From contig NZ_CP054258.1 in the NCBI RefSeq assembly GCF_024181585.1, positions 1,736,001-1,800,000 of the forward strand: a stretch of DNA of 64,000 nt, read 5' to 3'. Source of the stretch: Treponema socranskii subsp. buccale. GTDB taxonomy: Bacteria > Spirochaetota > Spirochaetia > Treponematales > Treponemataceae. The notes beneath the pieces were generated by a model. That model was not told where the DNA came from. It worked only from the letters and a program-made list of their open reading frames with translations, and did no database searches. The position numbers were made by a program, and so were the translations under genes. This document shows, piece by piece, positions 46,889 to 56,151 of this stretch. The first letter of the stretch is position 1; each line of letters opens with the position of its first letter.

Positions 46889-47773
46889 TTATTTTTTATT
46901 GATCTGTTCGGTATAGAATTCGAACGCTTCTTTGTCGGTGAATTTTTTGTGAACGATTTTTCCGATCGCATCGGCCATCGCAGCCGGATGCGCGCTCTGG
47001 AAAATATTTCGACCCATATCGAGTCCGCGAGCACCGTCCCGCATCGCGCGGTACGCCATTTCAAGCGCTTCTTTTTCGGGAAGCTTTTTACCGCCGGCAA
47101 CGACGATCGGCACGGGACAGGCCGCGGCAATTTCGTCAAACTCTTCGCAATAATACGTCTTTACGATATTTGCGCCGAGTTCCGCAACGATACGCGTCGC
47201 GAGTTTAAAATATTTTCCCGTCCGCTCCATATTCTTTCCGACCGCAACGACACCGAGCGTCGGTATGCTGTAGCGCATCGCAGCGTTTATCGTCTTGGAA
47301 AGGTTGTCGATGCTTTCAAGCTGACCGTCGGCACCGATAAAGGTTTGAACGGCGACGCAGTCCGCGTTCATTCTGATCGCATCTTCGATATCGACCGCAA
47401 CGACTTCGTGACTCAAATCTTCCTGCACCATGGACGAGCCGGAAGACACGCGGAGCGCGATCGCTTTTTTGCAATCCGGGCGTACGCAGGTACGCAGTGC
47501 GCCCCTCGTCGCCATGAGAACGTCGACGTGATTGTTGAGAAGCGGAATTAAAAGGTCGAGGCGTTCGAGACCCGAAACGGAACCCATAAAATAACCGTGG
47601 TCGAATGCGAACATCACGGTATTGCCGCTTTTGGGATTGAAAATATTCGACAAGTGTTTTTTCATACCCCAGTCGAGGTTTCCCGCTCCTTTTACATAAA
47701 AGGATCCGTCAACGGCAAAACGGACATCCGTGTGATAATTGTGAGCGACTTTCAAACCGTCTAAATCTGCCAT
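46889..47773 (-). CDS. lsrF: LsrF, AI-2 degradation thiolase (class I aldolase fold)
   Basis: 294 residues. Matches LsrF: MADLDGLKVAHNYHTD, then WGMKKHLSNIFNPKSGNTVMFAFDHGYFMG, the Lys region IVKTYYCEEFDEI and GARGLDMGRNIFQ. LsrF acts on the isomerised phospho-AI-2 and transfers an acetyl group to CoA, ending AI-2 breakdown. Last gene of the lsr operon (lsrA, lsrC, lsrD, lsrB, lsrF), about 150 bases after lsrB. Confidence 0.95.
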   Translation of the reverse strand: MADLDGLKVAHNYHTDVRFAVDGSFYVKGAGNLDWGMKKHLSNIFNPKSGNTVMFAFDHGYFMGSVSGLERLDLLIPLLNNHVDVLMATRGALRTCVRPDCKKAIALRVSSGSSMVQEDLSHEVVAVDIEDAIRMNADCVAVQTFIGADGQLESIDNLSKTINAAMRYSIPTLGVVAVGKNMERTGKYFKLATRIVAELGANIVKTYYCEEFDEIAAACPVPIVVAGGKKLPEKEALEMAYRAMRDGARGLDMGRNIFQSAHPAAMADAIGKIVHKKFTDKEAFEFYTEQINKK

Positions 47774-47922
47774 ACTGTATTCCTAAAATTATTAATATCG
47801 ATAGCAATAACGGGCAAAGTTACCTCTGAAAACCGCAGTTTTCAGAACTTCCCCAAAATCGCCGAAAGCCGGCACACGAAACGAATCATGCGCCGGTTTT
47901 ATTACGCGTTATAATTTCCTCA

Positions 47923-48999
47923 TTAGAAATTATACTTGTCCATATTTTCTTTTGTAAATACGGCGCGCTCCGGAAGAAGCACGACACCGGAATCGCTTGC
48001 CGTGTAGGCTTTCGGATCGAGCACGGTGTTCGGTTCGACTTTTACGGTACCGATCGTCGGGATATCGATCGTATCGCCGACTTTCATGCTGTGGCCGGTC
48101 GCCGCCCAGTACGCGAGGTAGCAGGAAATCGCGCCTTGGATACCGCAGTCCCACAAACCCCAGCGGGTGAGGATGCCTGCGCGGCAGTAATCTTTAATCG
48201 CGTTCGGTGTCGCAAAGCCGGTGATCGTCACGTTCTTTTGATTGAGACCGAGGTTTTGCGCGGCCTGGCACTGTCCCGGAAGAGCGGTCGAATCGTTGCA
48301 GATGATCAAATCGATGTCTTTGTGCGCGGAAAGAACCGCTTCGCCGACGGTGATTGCGCGCTCGGCATCCTGATTCGAATAGTAATTGGCGGGAGCGACG
48401 TTGACCCATTTCGGATACTTTTGGCGGATGTATTTTTCGCCTGCTACGTGCCACGAGTTTTGATCCGTAACCGTCGCCTGCGAATAGTGCCAGCAGTATT
48501 TGATCGCATCCGAATCGGGGTTTTTGCCTCTTTCTTTCAAAGAAGCGACGCCCATGTCGACGAGCATTTTACCGAGGATATCGGGTGTGCCCTGACTCGT
48601 CATAAGAGAGCGTGCGTCGGGATTGGAATCGGAGTCCCACGTCATAACGGCGAGTCCGGCCTTGCGCGCGGCTTTCAGCGCCTGATCGACGCCGGCCGCA
48701 TCGACGGTCGAAATCGAAATCGCGTCCGCACCCTGCTGAATCGCATTGTTGATGATATTGACCTGATTCGCAACCGCCGCATCGGGGCTGCCGTCATACT
48801 TTACGGTAAAGCCGACCTGCTTTGCGAGCTTTTGCGCGCCTTCGTTTGCCACTTCAAAAAAAGCGTTGCCGCTGATTTTCGGAATGAATACGACAACAAC
48901 GTTTTTTTTCGAACCGTTACCGCCTTCGTTCGCTCCCGTGGCAAATGCCAAAGAGCCGACCAAAAGCGCCGCCAACATAATCGACAAAAGTTTTTTCAT
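47923..48999 (-). CDS. lsrB: LsrB, AI-2 binding protein
   Basis: 358 residues with signal peptide (MKKLLSIMLAALLVGSLAFATGANEGG; possibly without a lipobox). The sugar-binding fold has the AI-2 contacts typical of LsrB: KISGNAFFE near the N-terminus, MTWDSDSNPDARS, and ITGFATPNAI. It binds AI-2 in the periplasm and passes it to LsrC/LsrD/LsrA. Set between lsrD and lsrF. Strong ribosome-binding site GGAGG-like. Confidence 0.96.
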   Translation of the reverse strand: MKKLLSIMLAALLVGSLAFATGANEGGNGSKKNVVVVFIPKISGNAFFEVANEGAQKLAKQVGFTVKYDGSPDAAVANQVNIINNAIQQGADAISISTVDAAGVDQALKAARKAGLAVMTWDSDSNPDARSLMTSQGTPDILGKMLVDMGVASLKERGKNPDSDAIKYCWHYSQATVTDQNSWHVAGEKYIRQKYPKWVNVAPANYYSNQDAERAITVGEAVLSAHKDIDLIICNDSTALPGQCQAAQNLGLNQKNVTITGFATPNAIKDYCRAGILTRWGLWDCGIQGAISCYLAYWAATGHSMKVGDTIDIPTIGTVKVEPNTVLDPKAYTASDSGVVLLPERAVFTKENMDKYNF

Positions 49000-49075
49000 G
49001 ATTACCTCCTGATATTTTCGTCGTCAGTCAGTTTTATTTATTAATAATTTTCCGAAAAGATTTATTTTCGAAAAA

Positions 49076-50077
49076 TTATTTTCGCGCAGCAGTGAATTTT
49101 CCGGCAATGCGTTTCAGAGAAAAGCCCTGCGCGGAAAGACCTCGGGATGCGACAATGATGAGCAGCAGTATGCCGACGGGTATGTCGAGGTACTGCGTGT
49201 TCAATCCCGCCATGGATAAACCGAAGCGCATGATGCCGATGACGAGCGCCGACAGCGCCGTCCCTAAAATCGTGCCCGTGCCTCCGGTGATCGCCGTCCC
49301 GCCGAGTACGACAGCCGTAATGATCGGAAGCGTAAGCTCTTTGCCGAAATCGGCTTTCGCCGTACCGAGGTAGGACGTCAGCACGATACCCGCAATCGCG
49401 GCACCGATACCGGAAAGCGCGTATGTCGTCATCACGATAAACTTCGTATTGATGCCGGAAAATTCCGCGGCGTTCGGATTGATGCCGCAGAGGTACACAT
49501 AGCGGCCGTACTTCGTGCGGTGCAGAATAAAATAGGCGATAAACGCGATCGCGATAAAGAGCAGTATCTGCGACGGAATGATGCCGAAAAAGCGGAACTG
49601 CGTAAAGGCCGTAAACGCGGCAGGAAAACCGCTGATGCCTTTATAGAGTTCGACTTTTGCAATGCGCGTGATCGAAATCGCCAAACCCGAATACAAAAAC
49701 GAACCTCCGAGCGTGACAACCATGGGCGGGACCCGCGCATAGGCGATGATAAAGCCGCTCAAAAGACCGCACAGCGCACCTGCGACGACCGCAATGAGGC
49801 AGGCGACATACACGTTCACGCCGCTTTGAAAGATAACGCCGATGACGATCGACGTAAGCCCGACGATGGAACCGGCTTGAATATCCATACCGCCTGCGAT
49901 GATGACCATCGTTACGAAAAGCGAAATGATGCATATCGAAATGAAATCGTTGATCGAACCGAGCAATACCATCGGGCGCAAAAAGCGCGGATTCAAGATG
50001 CCGAACAAAACGATTTCGCACGCGATGACGGCGATGAGCAGCAGTTCGTTTGTAAAAGTAAATCGTTTCTTTTCCAT
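49076..50077 (-). CDS. lsrD: LsrD, AI-2 ABC transporter permease
   Basis: 333 residues from ATG 50077 (MEKKRFTFTNELLLIAVIAC). Hydrophobic permease of the ribose/AI-2 class, with GGMDIQAGSIVGLTSIVIGV and the C-terminal LGGTAITGGTGTILGTALSALVIG. A longer open reading in this frame reaches back over lsrC but does not look like protein and is rejected. Starts 5 bases after the lsrC stop. Confidence 0.94.
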   Translation of the reverse strand: MEKKRFTFTNELLLIAVIACEIVLFGILNPRFLRPMVLLGSINDFISICIISLFVTMVIIAGGMDIQAGSIVGLTSIVIGVIFQSGVNVYVACLIAVVAGALCGLLSGFIIAYARVPPMVVTLGGSFLYSGLAISITRIAKVELYKGISGFPAAFTAFTQFRFFGIIPSQILLFIAIAFIAYFILHRTKYGRYVYLCGINPNAAEFSGINTKFIVMTTYALSGIGAAIAGIVLTSYLGTAKADFGKELTLPIITAVVLGGTAITGGTGTILGTALSALVIGIMRFGLSMAGLNTQYLDIPVGILLLIIVASRGLSAQGFSLKRIAGKFTAARK

Positions 50078-50082
50078 AAAAA

Positions 50083-51087
50083 TTATCTGCTCCCCTCTTC
50101 CGCCGTCTTTGCCAAAAGCCGCGCTTTGCGCGCTTTTTCGATCGAATGATGTTCCAAAAGACCGTCTACCGTAACGATCGTTATAAGCAGGATGCCCGTA
50201 ATCGTGCTGTCGTAATCGGAAGAAAATTTCAAAAATACGAGGATACGGTCGATCGACGCCATGATGATCGCTCCGATGGATGCGCCGAACAGAGAGCCGA
50301 CGCCGCCCGAAAGGCTGATGCCGCCGAGCACGCAGGCCGCGATAGCTTTCATCTCGTAGCCGTTTCCGGCAATCGGCGTTACGAAACCGATGCGGCTCAC
50401 ATAGATGCATCCGGCAACCGATGCGAAAAGCGAACACAGCACGAACGCGCTTATCTTCGTCCGCTTTACCGGAATGCCGATGAGCTCGGCTCCTCCGACG
50501 TTGTCGCCGACCGCATAAAAATTGCGTCCTAAAGAAACGCGGCGCAAGAGCGCCGAACCTCCGATCGCAATCGCAAGCGTTATAAGATAAAACCACGTGA
50601 TGCCGCCGAGCGTCGCCTGACTCAGCGCTTTATACGCAAACGGAACGTTTTCGACCCACTTGCCGCCGGTATACACATAGATGAGTCCGCGTACGATGCC
50701 GTTTACGCCGAGCGTCATAATAATGGAAGGAATGCCGAGGTAGACGAGTCCCCAGCCGTTTATAAGACCGCACACGATGCCGATAGCGACGGCGGCGAAA
50801 ATCGCGAGCGCCCACGGAGCACCGTCTCGGATCAAGCTCGCGCTCACTGCGGAAGCAAGTCCCATAACCGCGCCGACCGACACGTCGATTTCACCAATGA
50901 TCAACACGAATGCGATGCCGATCGACAACAAAGCGAACACGACGCTCGAATTGACCGTCTGCATAAGATTTCGCGCGGCAAGAAAATCGTGATTGACGAT
51001 ACCGACCAATAAAAACAGCACGATCACGACGATGAGCGAAGAAAGGCTTCTCATTTTGAAAAATCGATTAAAAGATATACGCCGCAT
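50083..51087 (-). CDS. lsrC: LsrC, AI-2 ABC transporter permease
   Basis: 334 residues, about ten membrane segments. Blocks IGEIDVSVGAVMGLASAVSA and LGGISLSGGVGSLFGASIG mark BPD_transp_2 permeases. With LsrD it forms the AI-2 channel. Its ATG lies directly after the lsrA stop codon with no gap. Confidence 0.94.
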   Translation of the reverse strand: MRRISFNRFFKMRSLSSLIVVIVLFLLVGIVNHDFLAARNLMQTVNSSVVFALLSIGIAFVLIIGEIDVSVGAVMGLASAVSASLIRDGAPWALAIFAAVAIGIVCGLINGWGLVYLGIPSIIMTLGVNGIVRGLIYVYTGGKWVENVPFAYKALSQATLGGITWFYLITLAIAIGGSALLRRVSLGRNFYAVGDNVGGAELIGIPVKRTKISAFVLCSLFASVAGCIYVSRIGFVTPIAGNGYEMKAIAACVLGGISLSGGVGSLFGASIGAIIMASIDRILVFLKFSSDYDSTITGILLITIVTVDGLLEHHSIEKARKARLLAKTAEEGSR

Positions 51088-52584
51088 TTATCCCACCTTT
51101 TCCGTTTCCACGCCGAACGATGCCGCCATAAGCGCATCTTCGTTGATTTCGTTTTTTGCAAATTCGTGATTGATCCTGCCGCGGTACATCGTGACGACGC
51201 GGTCGCTCATCGCGATGATCTCTTCCATATCCGAACTGATGAGCAAAATCGCGATGCCCGTTTTTTTCAGTTCGTTGATGATCGCGTACACGTCGCTTCT
51301 CGCACCCGCGTCCACGCCGCGAGTCGGTTCGTCGAGTATGACGAGGCGCGGATTCGTCGAAAAGCACCTGCCGATGATAACTTTTTGCTGATTGCCGCCG
51401 GAAAGGGATCCCATCTCCTGAGTATCTCCGGTCACTTTGATGTGAAAGCCTGAAATGTATTTTTCCGCAAGCGATTTTTCGTACGTCGTATTGATGAGGA
51501 TCCGCTTTAAGCATGCAAGCCGCACCGGCGTGATATTGTTTCGCACCGTCGTCAATTTGAAGATGCCGTTTAAAAATCTGTCTTCGGGAAGATAGTTGAT
51601 ACCCTTTTCGATAATCCGCTTCGTCTTTAAGCCGGTGATGTCTTCGCCGTTCAAATACGCTTTTCCGCCGAGCACTTTGTCGCGTCCGTATACGGTCGTC
51701 GCAAGCTCCGTCTTTCCCGCGCCGACGACGCCCGTCATACCGAGCACTTCTCCCGAATACACGTCGAGATTTATATCGGAAAAACCGTAACCGCTAAAAT
51801 TTTTCAAGGAAAGCACGAGTTCGCGCTTTGCAGGAGCGGCCGAAATATCTTCGACGTGCACTTTGCTCGCACTGTCCGGCGCAAGTCCTTTGAGCAGCAT
51901 ATCGTAGGTAAAATCCTTTACGTCGCCGTTCATCGTAATCGTACCGTCGATCAAAAGCGCGATGCGGTTCGCAATGACGAACACTTCGTTGAGCCGGTGC
52001 GTGATATAGATGACGCTGACCTTTTTTTTCTGCAGCTCTTTGATGATTTTAAAAAGCGAGTTCACTTCGTCGAACGTGAGCGAAGACGTCGGTTCGTCGA
52101 AAAACATAACGCGCGCGGATCGCATGAGACCGCGGAGAATTTCGACGAGCTGCTGTTCCGCAATGGAAAGCGTGCGCGCAGTGCGGTTGAAATCGAGCTT
52201 CCAGCCGAGCTGAGAAACGATTTCGGTGAGGCGTTCGTGCAGTTCGCTTTTATTGCCGGGGATTCCCATGACGACGTTTTCTTCGAGCGTCATATTCGGA
52301 AAAAGCATCGGCTCCTGCGGGATGAGGTAAACACCCGAAGCGAGAGAAGCCGACGGATTTCCGAAGTGCAGCGGTTTTCCGTCAACGAGTATTTCACCCG
52401 AATCGGGCTTTTTAATGCCCATAATCGTCTTTACGAGCGTGCTTTTTCCCGCACCGTTTCCCCCGATAAGCGCAAGCACGTCGCCGGGATACACGTCCAA
52501 GTCGATGCCTTTGAGCACGGCGTTGGAACCGAAAGATTTATAGATTTTCCGTACCGAAAGCATCGGAAAAGTCTGTCCGTCCAT
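51088..52584 (-). CDS. lsrA: LsrA, AI-2 ABC transporter ATPase (double domain)
   Basis: 498 residues with two ABC domains. First: Walker A GGNGAGKSTL, signature LSIAEQQLVEILRGL, Walker B MFFDEPTSSL. Second: GVVGAGKTEL, LSGGNQQKVIIGRC, VILDEPTRGVDAG. The first signature departs from LSGGQ, as usual in this sugar-importer subfamily. First gene of the lsr operon, with a clear promoter at 52657-52685. Confidence 0.95.
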   Translation of the reverse strand: MDGQTFPMLSVRKIYKSFGSNAVLKGIDLDVYPGDVLALIGGNGAGKSTLVKTIMGIKKPDSGEILVDGKPLHFGNPSASLASGVYLIPQEPMLFPNMTLEENVVMGIPGNKSELHERLTEIVSQLGWKLDFNRTARTLSIAEQQLVEILRGLMRSARVMFFDEPTSSLTFDEVNSLFKIIKELQKKKVSVIYITHRLNEVFVIANRIALLIDGTITMNGDVKDFTYDMLLKGLAPDSASKVHVEDISAAPAKRELVLSLKNFSGYGFSDINLDVYSGEVLGMTGVVGAGKTELATTVYGRDKVLGGKAYLNGEDITGLKTKRIIEKGINYLPEDRFLNGIFKLTTVRNNITPVRLACLKRILINTTYEKSLAEKYISGFHIKVTGDTQEMGSLSGGNQQKVIIGRCFSTNPRLVILDEPTRGVDAGARSDVYAIINELKKTGIAILLISSDMEEIIAMSDRVVTMYRGRINHEFAKNEINEDALMAASFGVETEKVG

Positions 52585-52656
52585 AATTCATTTCCTCTGT
52601 CAAATCATTTTAAATATAGAACTTTTGTTTTATCCAAAAACATTTTCTGTTCGTTC

Positions 52657-52685
52657 AGTATAAAACGGAAATTTCGATTTGTCAA
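52657..52685 (-). promoter_or_regulatory. lsrA operon promoter
   Basis: Minus strand: -35 TTGACA (52680-52685), exactly 17 bases, -10 TATACT (52657-52662). An almost consensus sigma-70 promoter; the leader would be about 65 bases. Confidence 0.82.
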
Positions 52686-52724
52686 ATAAAAAGTATAAAA
52701 TTCAGCGAAAAAATTTATATATTC

Positions 52725-52793
52725 GATACCGCTAAGCCGATATGCTGACAAAATACCGGTAAAATCGGCTGAAATTTATTACCGATATGCATA
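52725..52793. promoter_or_regulatory. Putative LsrR operator region between the divergent lsr promoters
   Basis: Within about 70 bases the sequence repeats ATCGG/CCGAT half-sites: CCGCTAAGCCGATAT (52729-52743), AAATCGGCT near 52762-52770, ACCGATATGCATAT near 52781-52794. AGCCGAT and ATCGGCT form an inverted pair. It lies upstream of both promoters, the natural site for the regulator coded next door. No consensus for treponemal LsrR is known to me. Confidence 0.5.
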
Positions 52794-52801
52794 TTTTTTT
52801 G

Positions 52802-52830
52802 TTGTGTTTTTTTAAATGTCGTGATATTAT
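52802..52830 (+). promoter_or_regulatory. lsrR promoter
   Basis: -35 TTGTGT (52802-52807), 17 bases, -10 TATTAT (52825-52830) with an extended TGA before it. Leader of about 40 bases. Confidence 0.6.
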
Positions 52831-52876
52831 GTTCATAAAACGATATTTTGTTCGGATCAGGAGAAAAAGGGCGAAA

Positions 52877-53803
52877 ATGACGGCCGACTGGGAAAAAGAG
52901 CTTATCGTGCGAAGTGCATGGTATTATTATATCAGAAAAAAGACGCAAAAAGAGATAGCCGATATGCTTTCCGTTTCCCGCATGCGCGTCATCCGCCTGC
53001 TCGAAAAAGCCGAACAGGAAAACGTCGTCCAAATCACGATCCACACGAACTTTCGCGGCAGACTCGAAGCGGAACAGGCGCTTATCGATTCGTACGCTCT
53101 CGCCGACGCCCTCGTCATTCCTTCCGATGAAATGTATACGTCGGCTTCGCTCAACGACGCGATCGCAAGAGCGGCGGCCATGTATATAAACGAACATTTT
53201 TCGGACAATCCGATTATCAATATCGGTTACGGAGATACGACCGGCCGCTTTATGAATTATTTTTCGCAGATTTCGAAAAAAAAGCCGACCTACGTATCGC
53301 TCACCGGAGGGGTCAGCATCTATTTGCTGAATACGCAGTCGTCGGCAGTCAACGCTTCCCTCTACCTCATCCCCGCCCCTCTTGCGGCATCGACGCCGGA
53401 AATGGTAGAAGCGATCAAAAAAGAAAGTGCCGTCATCGAAATAGCACGCATGCATACGACCGCAAGCTGTTCGGTTATCGGTATCGGCGGCGTAGACGAC
53501 AACGCGACCGTCATCAAATCGGGAATCATACAAAAAAGCGATTTCGATTTTTTAAAAATGTGCGGCGCTGTCGGTGACGTACTCGCGCATTTTTTCAACG
53601 AAAACGGTAATTTTATCACGAGCGCCGCCGACGAACATTTGGTAACCTACCCGCCGGAATCGCTGAAAAAACTGCACAACGTCATCGCCGTTGCGGCGGG
53701 AAGCGCAAAACACGTCGCGATCAGAGCGGCGCTTCGGGCGCATTACCCCGACATCCTCATAACCGACGAGGATACCGCACGCTGGCTTGTAAAAAACATA
53801 TAA
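52877..53803 (+). CDS. lsrR: LsrR-like SorC/DeoR-type regulator
   Basis: 308 residues from ATG 52877 (MTADWEKELIVRSAWYYY); AGGAG and AGGG stretches precede it. N-terminal helix-turn-helix (KTQKEIADMLSVSRMRVIRLLEKAE, in residues about 20-45) and a SorC-type sugar-binding domain with INIGYGDTTGRFMNYF and CSVIGIGGVDD. In the lsr system phospho-AI-2 releases the repressor. Divergent from lsrA, upstream of lsrK. Confidence 0.9.
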   Translation: MTADWEKELIVRSAWYYYIRKKTQKEIADMLSVSRMRVIRLLEKAEQENVVQITIHTNFRGRLEAEQALIDSYALADALVIPSDEMYTSASLNDAIARAAAMYINEHFSDNPIINIGYGDTTGRFMNYFSQISKKKPTYVSLTGGVSIYLLNTQSSAVNASLYLIPAPLAASTPEMVEAIKKESAVIEIARMHTTASCSVIGIGGVDDNATVIKSGIIQKSDFDFLKMCGAVGDVLAHFFNENGNFITSAADEHLVTYPPESLKKLHNVIAVAAGSAKHVAIRAALRAHYPDILITDEDTARWLVKNI

Positions 53804-53871
53804 AGGAAAATCTCTGAAAAATTCGGTTTTAGAGGTTCCGATATAAACCGACGACACGAGGAGGCACTGTT

Positions 53872-55446
53872 ATGGATAAAAAGTATTTGATGGCCGTAGA
53901 CGCCGGTACCGGAAGCGTCCGCGCCGTCATTTTCGACGTACACGGAAACCAGATCGAATGCGTGCAGGAAGAGTGGAAGCATCTCGAAGATCCGAAATAT
54001 CCGGGCAGCATGAATTTCGATTGGGAAAAAAATTGGAATGCGGCAAAGCGCTGTATATCGGAAGCGATAAAAAAAGCGAAAATCGACAGCGGCGATATCG
54101 CAGCCGTTTCCACGACGTGTATGCGCGAGGGAATCATCCTCTACGATAAAAACGGAAAAGAACTGTGGGCTTGCGCAAACGTCGATGCTCGCAGTACGGC
54201 CGAAGTCGTCCAATTGAAAAAGATGTCGCCGACGCTCGAACACGAACTCTATCTCGAATCGGGACAAACGTATTCGCTGAGCGCCCTTCCGCGCATCCTT
54301 TGGGTTAAAAACAATCTCCCGGAGGTATACGAAAAAACCGCCGCCGTCGGTATGTTCAACGATTGGCTCATATACAAGATGAGCGGAACGCTTGCCGTAG
54401 AACCGAGCAACGGTTCCACGAGCGGACTCTTTTCACTTGCGACGAGAACGTGGGACAAAACGATAGCGGAACGCTGCGGCTTAAAAAGCGATATATTTCC
54501 CGAATCGAAAGAATGCGGCACGCTTGCCGCCCGCGTCAGCCGCGAAGGCGAAAAAGAAACGGGTCTCAAAGAAGGCACACCGCTCATCGTCGGCGGAGGC
54601 GACGCGCAGCTCGGCACGATCGGCGTCGGAGCGACGGAAGCGAACGATGCGGCGGTTTTCGGCGGAACATTTTGGCAATACGAATACAATACCGCAAGCG
54701 GAAAAATTGACGACCGCTGTGACATCCGCGTCAACTGTCACGCTCAGCCCTCGCTGTGGCAATACGAAGCGCTCGCATTTAAACCCGGCCTCTTTATGCG
54801 ATGGTACCGCGACGGATTTTGTGCCGAAGAAAAAAAAGAAGCCGCTTCTCTCGGAAAAGACGTATACGCACTTATGGATGAACGCTCGGCAAAGATTCCC
54901 GCAGGTTCGCACGGCATGTTCTGCACTTTTACCGATGTTATGAATTTTTCCGCGTGGCGTCATGCCGCACCGACATTTACGAACTTCGATTTGGATGCCG
55001 ACAAATTCAACAAATATACGTTTTACCGCTCCATTCTCGAAAGCACGGCCCTCGTCACTTACGGCCACATGCAGCTCGTCAAATCCGCGACGGGAAGCAT
55101 GCCCTCCGTCGTCACCTTCGCGGGAGGCGCTTCGAAAAGCAGACTGTGGTCGCAGATCGTCTGCGATGCGCTCGGTCTTCCGCTCCGCATTCCCGCAGTA
55201 AAAGAAGCGACCGCGCTCGGCGCTGCAATGCTTGCGGCAACGGGAGTCGGCATATATGCGAACATCAAAGAAGCGGCGGATGCCATGGTAAAAATCGAAG
55301 CGACGCTCGAACCCGACATGGAAAATCATAAAACGTATATGGAAATGTATAAAACGTGGCGGAAGATATACGATGCCGAACTCGGCTTAAGCGATGCGGG
55401 CGTTACAAACTATATGTGGTCGGCTCCGGGTGTCGGCAAACATTGA
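53872..55446 (+). CDS. lsrK: LsrK, autoinducer-2 kinase
   Basis: 524 residues, FGGY kinase fold. N-terminal phosphate loop MAVDAGTGSVRAVIFD, then MREGIILYDKNGKELWACANVDAR, the second domain LIVGGGDAQLGTIGVG and VTFAGGASKSRLWSQIVCD. It phosphorylates imported AI-2. Follows lsrR by 68 bases on the same strand with AGGAGG upstream. A terminator lies at 55537. Confidence 0.96.
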   Translation: MDKKYLMAVDAGTGSVRAVIFDVHGNQIECVQEEWKHLEDPKYPGSMNFDWEKNWNAAKRCISEAIKKAKIDSGDIAAVSTTCMREGIILYDKNGKELWACANVDARSTAEVVQLKKMSPTLEHELYLESGQTYSLSALPRILWVKNNLPEVYEKTAAVGMFNDWLIYKMSGTLAVEPSNGSTSGLFSLATRTWDKTIAERCGLKSDIFPESKECGTLAARVSREGEKETGLKEGTPLIVGGGDAQLGTIGVGATEANDAAVFGGTFWQYEYNTASGKIDDRCDIRVNCHAQPSLWQYEALAFKPGLFMRWYRDGFCAEEKKEAASLGKDVYALMDERSAKIPAGSHGMFCTFTDVMNFSAWRHAAPTFTNFDLDADKFNKYTFYRSILESTALVTYGHMQLVKSATGSMPSVVTFAGGASKSRLWSQIVCDALGLPLRIPAVKEATALGAAMLAATGVGIYANIKEAADAMVKIEATLEPDMENHKTYMEMYKTWRKIYDAELGLSDAGVTNYMWSAPGVGKH

Positions 55447-55536
55447 GTTTTCGGAGGCGGTTATTATTAATTACTATTTAATATCGGCTGCGATGCTTGC
55501 GCATCGAAAAGTTTTTAAAGTTTTTATGGAGGATGA

Positions 55537-55573
55537 TCAAAAGCGGCGTCTGAATTATCGCCGTCGCTTTTGA
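55537..55573 (+). terminator. Terminator after lsrK
   Basis: AAAAGCG and CGCTTTT arms (from 55537 to 55573) with a 3-base bulge and a GCG/CGC inner part. The stretch 55447-55751 has no coding sequence; beyond the terminator it holds the hairpin GTGCGCG-TT-CGCGCAC and two copies of a short Shine-Dalgarno leader. Confidence 0.7.
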
Positions 55574-55751
55574 CTTCGAGTTTGCGTGGATGTTTGCAGA
55601 AGGCGTGTATAGGTATCGTTTCGACAAAACCGAATGAATACGATACATCGTATTTTGCAAACTCGATTATTGAACGTGTGCGCGTTCGCGCACGACTAAA
55701 AACTTTTTCGAAAGTTAAAACTTTCTGCAAAAGTTTTTATGGAGGAATACA

Positions 55752-56105
55752 ATGTTTATTGTGGATGAAAAAGACAAAGAGTATCGATTTAAGGACAGCG
55801 GTCCGAAATATCTGATGAAAGGCCCCCGCATGAATTTCGCAATCGTACAGTTTCAAGCGGGACAGGATTTTCAAGCGCACTATCATGACGTAATGGAAGA
55901 AAATTTCTATATACTTGAAGGTGAAGTCGATATCGTTGTCGACAACGTCGTACATCATTTGACAAAGGGGCAGTTTATCCACATCGAACCGAAGGAAGTT
56001 CACTATGTGATCAACCGTTCGAAAAGCGTCATGCGCATGGTTTCATCCCTTGCACCTTATCGGGAAAATGATAAAATAGAAGTCGATAATCCCGTACTCG
56101 ACTGA
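55752..56105 (+). CDS. Cupin-domain protein
   Basis: 117 residues. Single cupin with the metal-binding pattern HYHDVMEENFYILEGEVD and the second motif HIEPKEVHYV. GGAGG stands 6 bases before the ATG. Cupins of this type near lsr genes may act on AI-2 or a sugar; no lsrG-like gene (phospho-AI-2 isomerase) is seen in the window, so this could take that place. That is speculation. Confidence 0.82.
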   Translation: MFIVDEKDKEYRFKDSGPKYLMKGPRMNFAIVQFQAGQDFQAHYHDVMEENFYILEGEVDIVVDNVVHHLTKGQFIHIEPKEVHYVINRSKSVMRMVSSLAPYRENDKIEVDNPVLD

Positions 56106-56151
56106 GGATTTATAAACTGCAGTTTTCTGCAAAAGTTTTTATGGAGGTATT

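Noticed and set aside
50078-50596. N-terminal extension of lsrD into lsrC
   Set aside because: It overlaps the real lsrC gene, is rich in Arg and His, and LsrD proteins start near MEKKRF.
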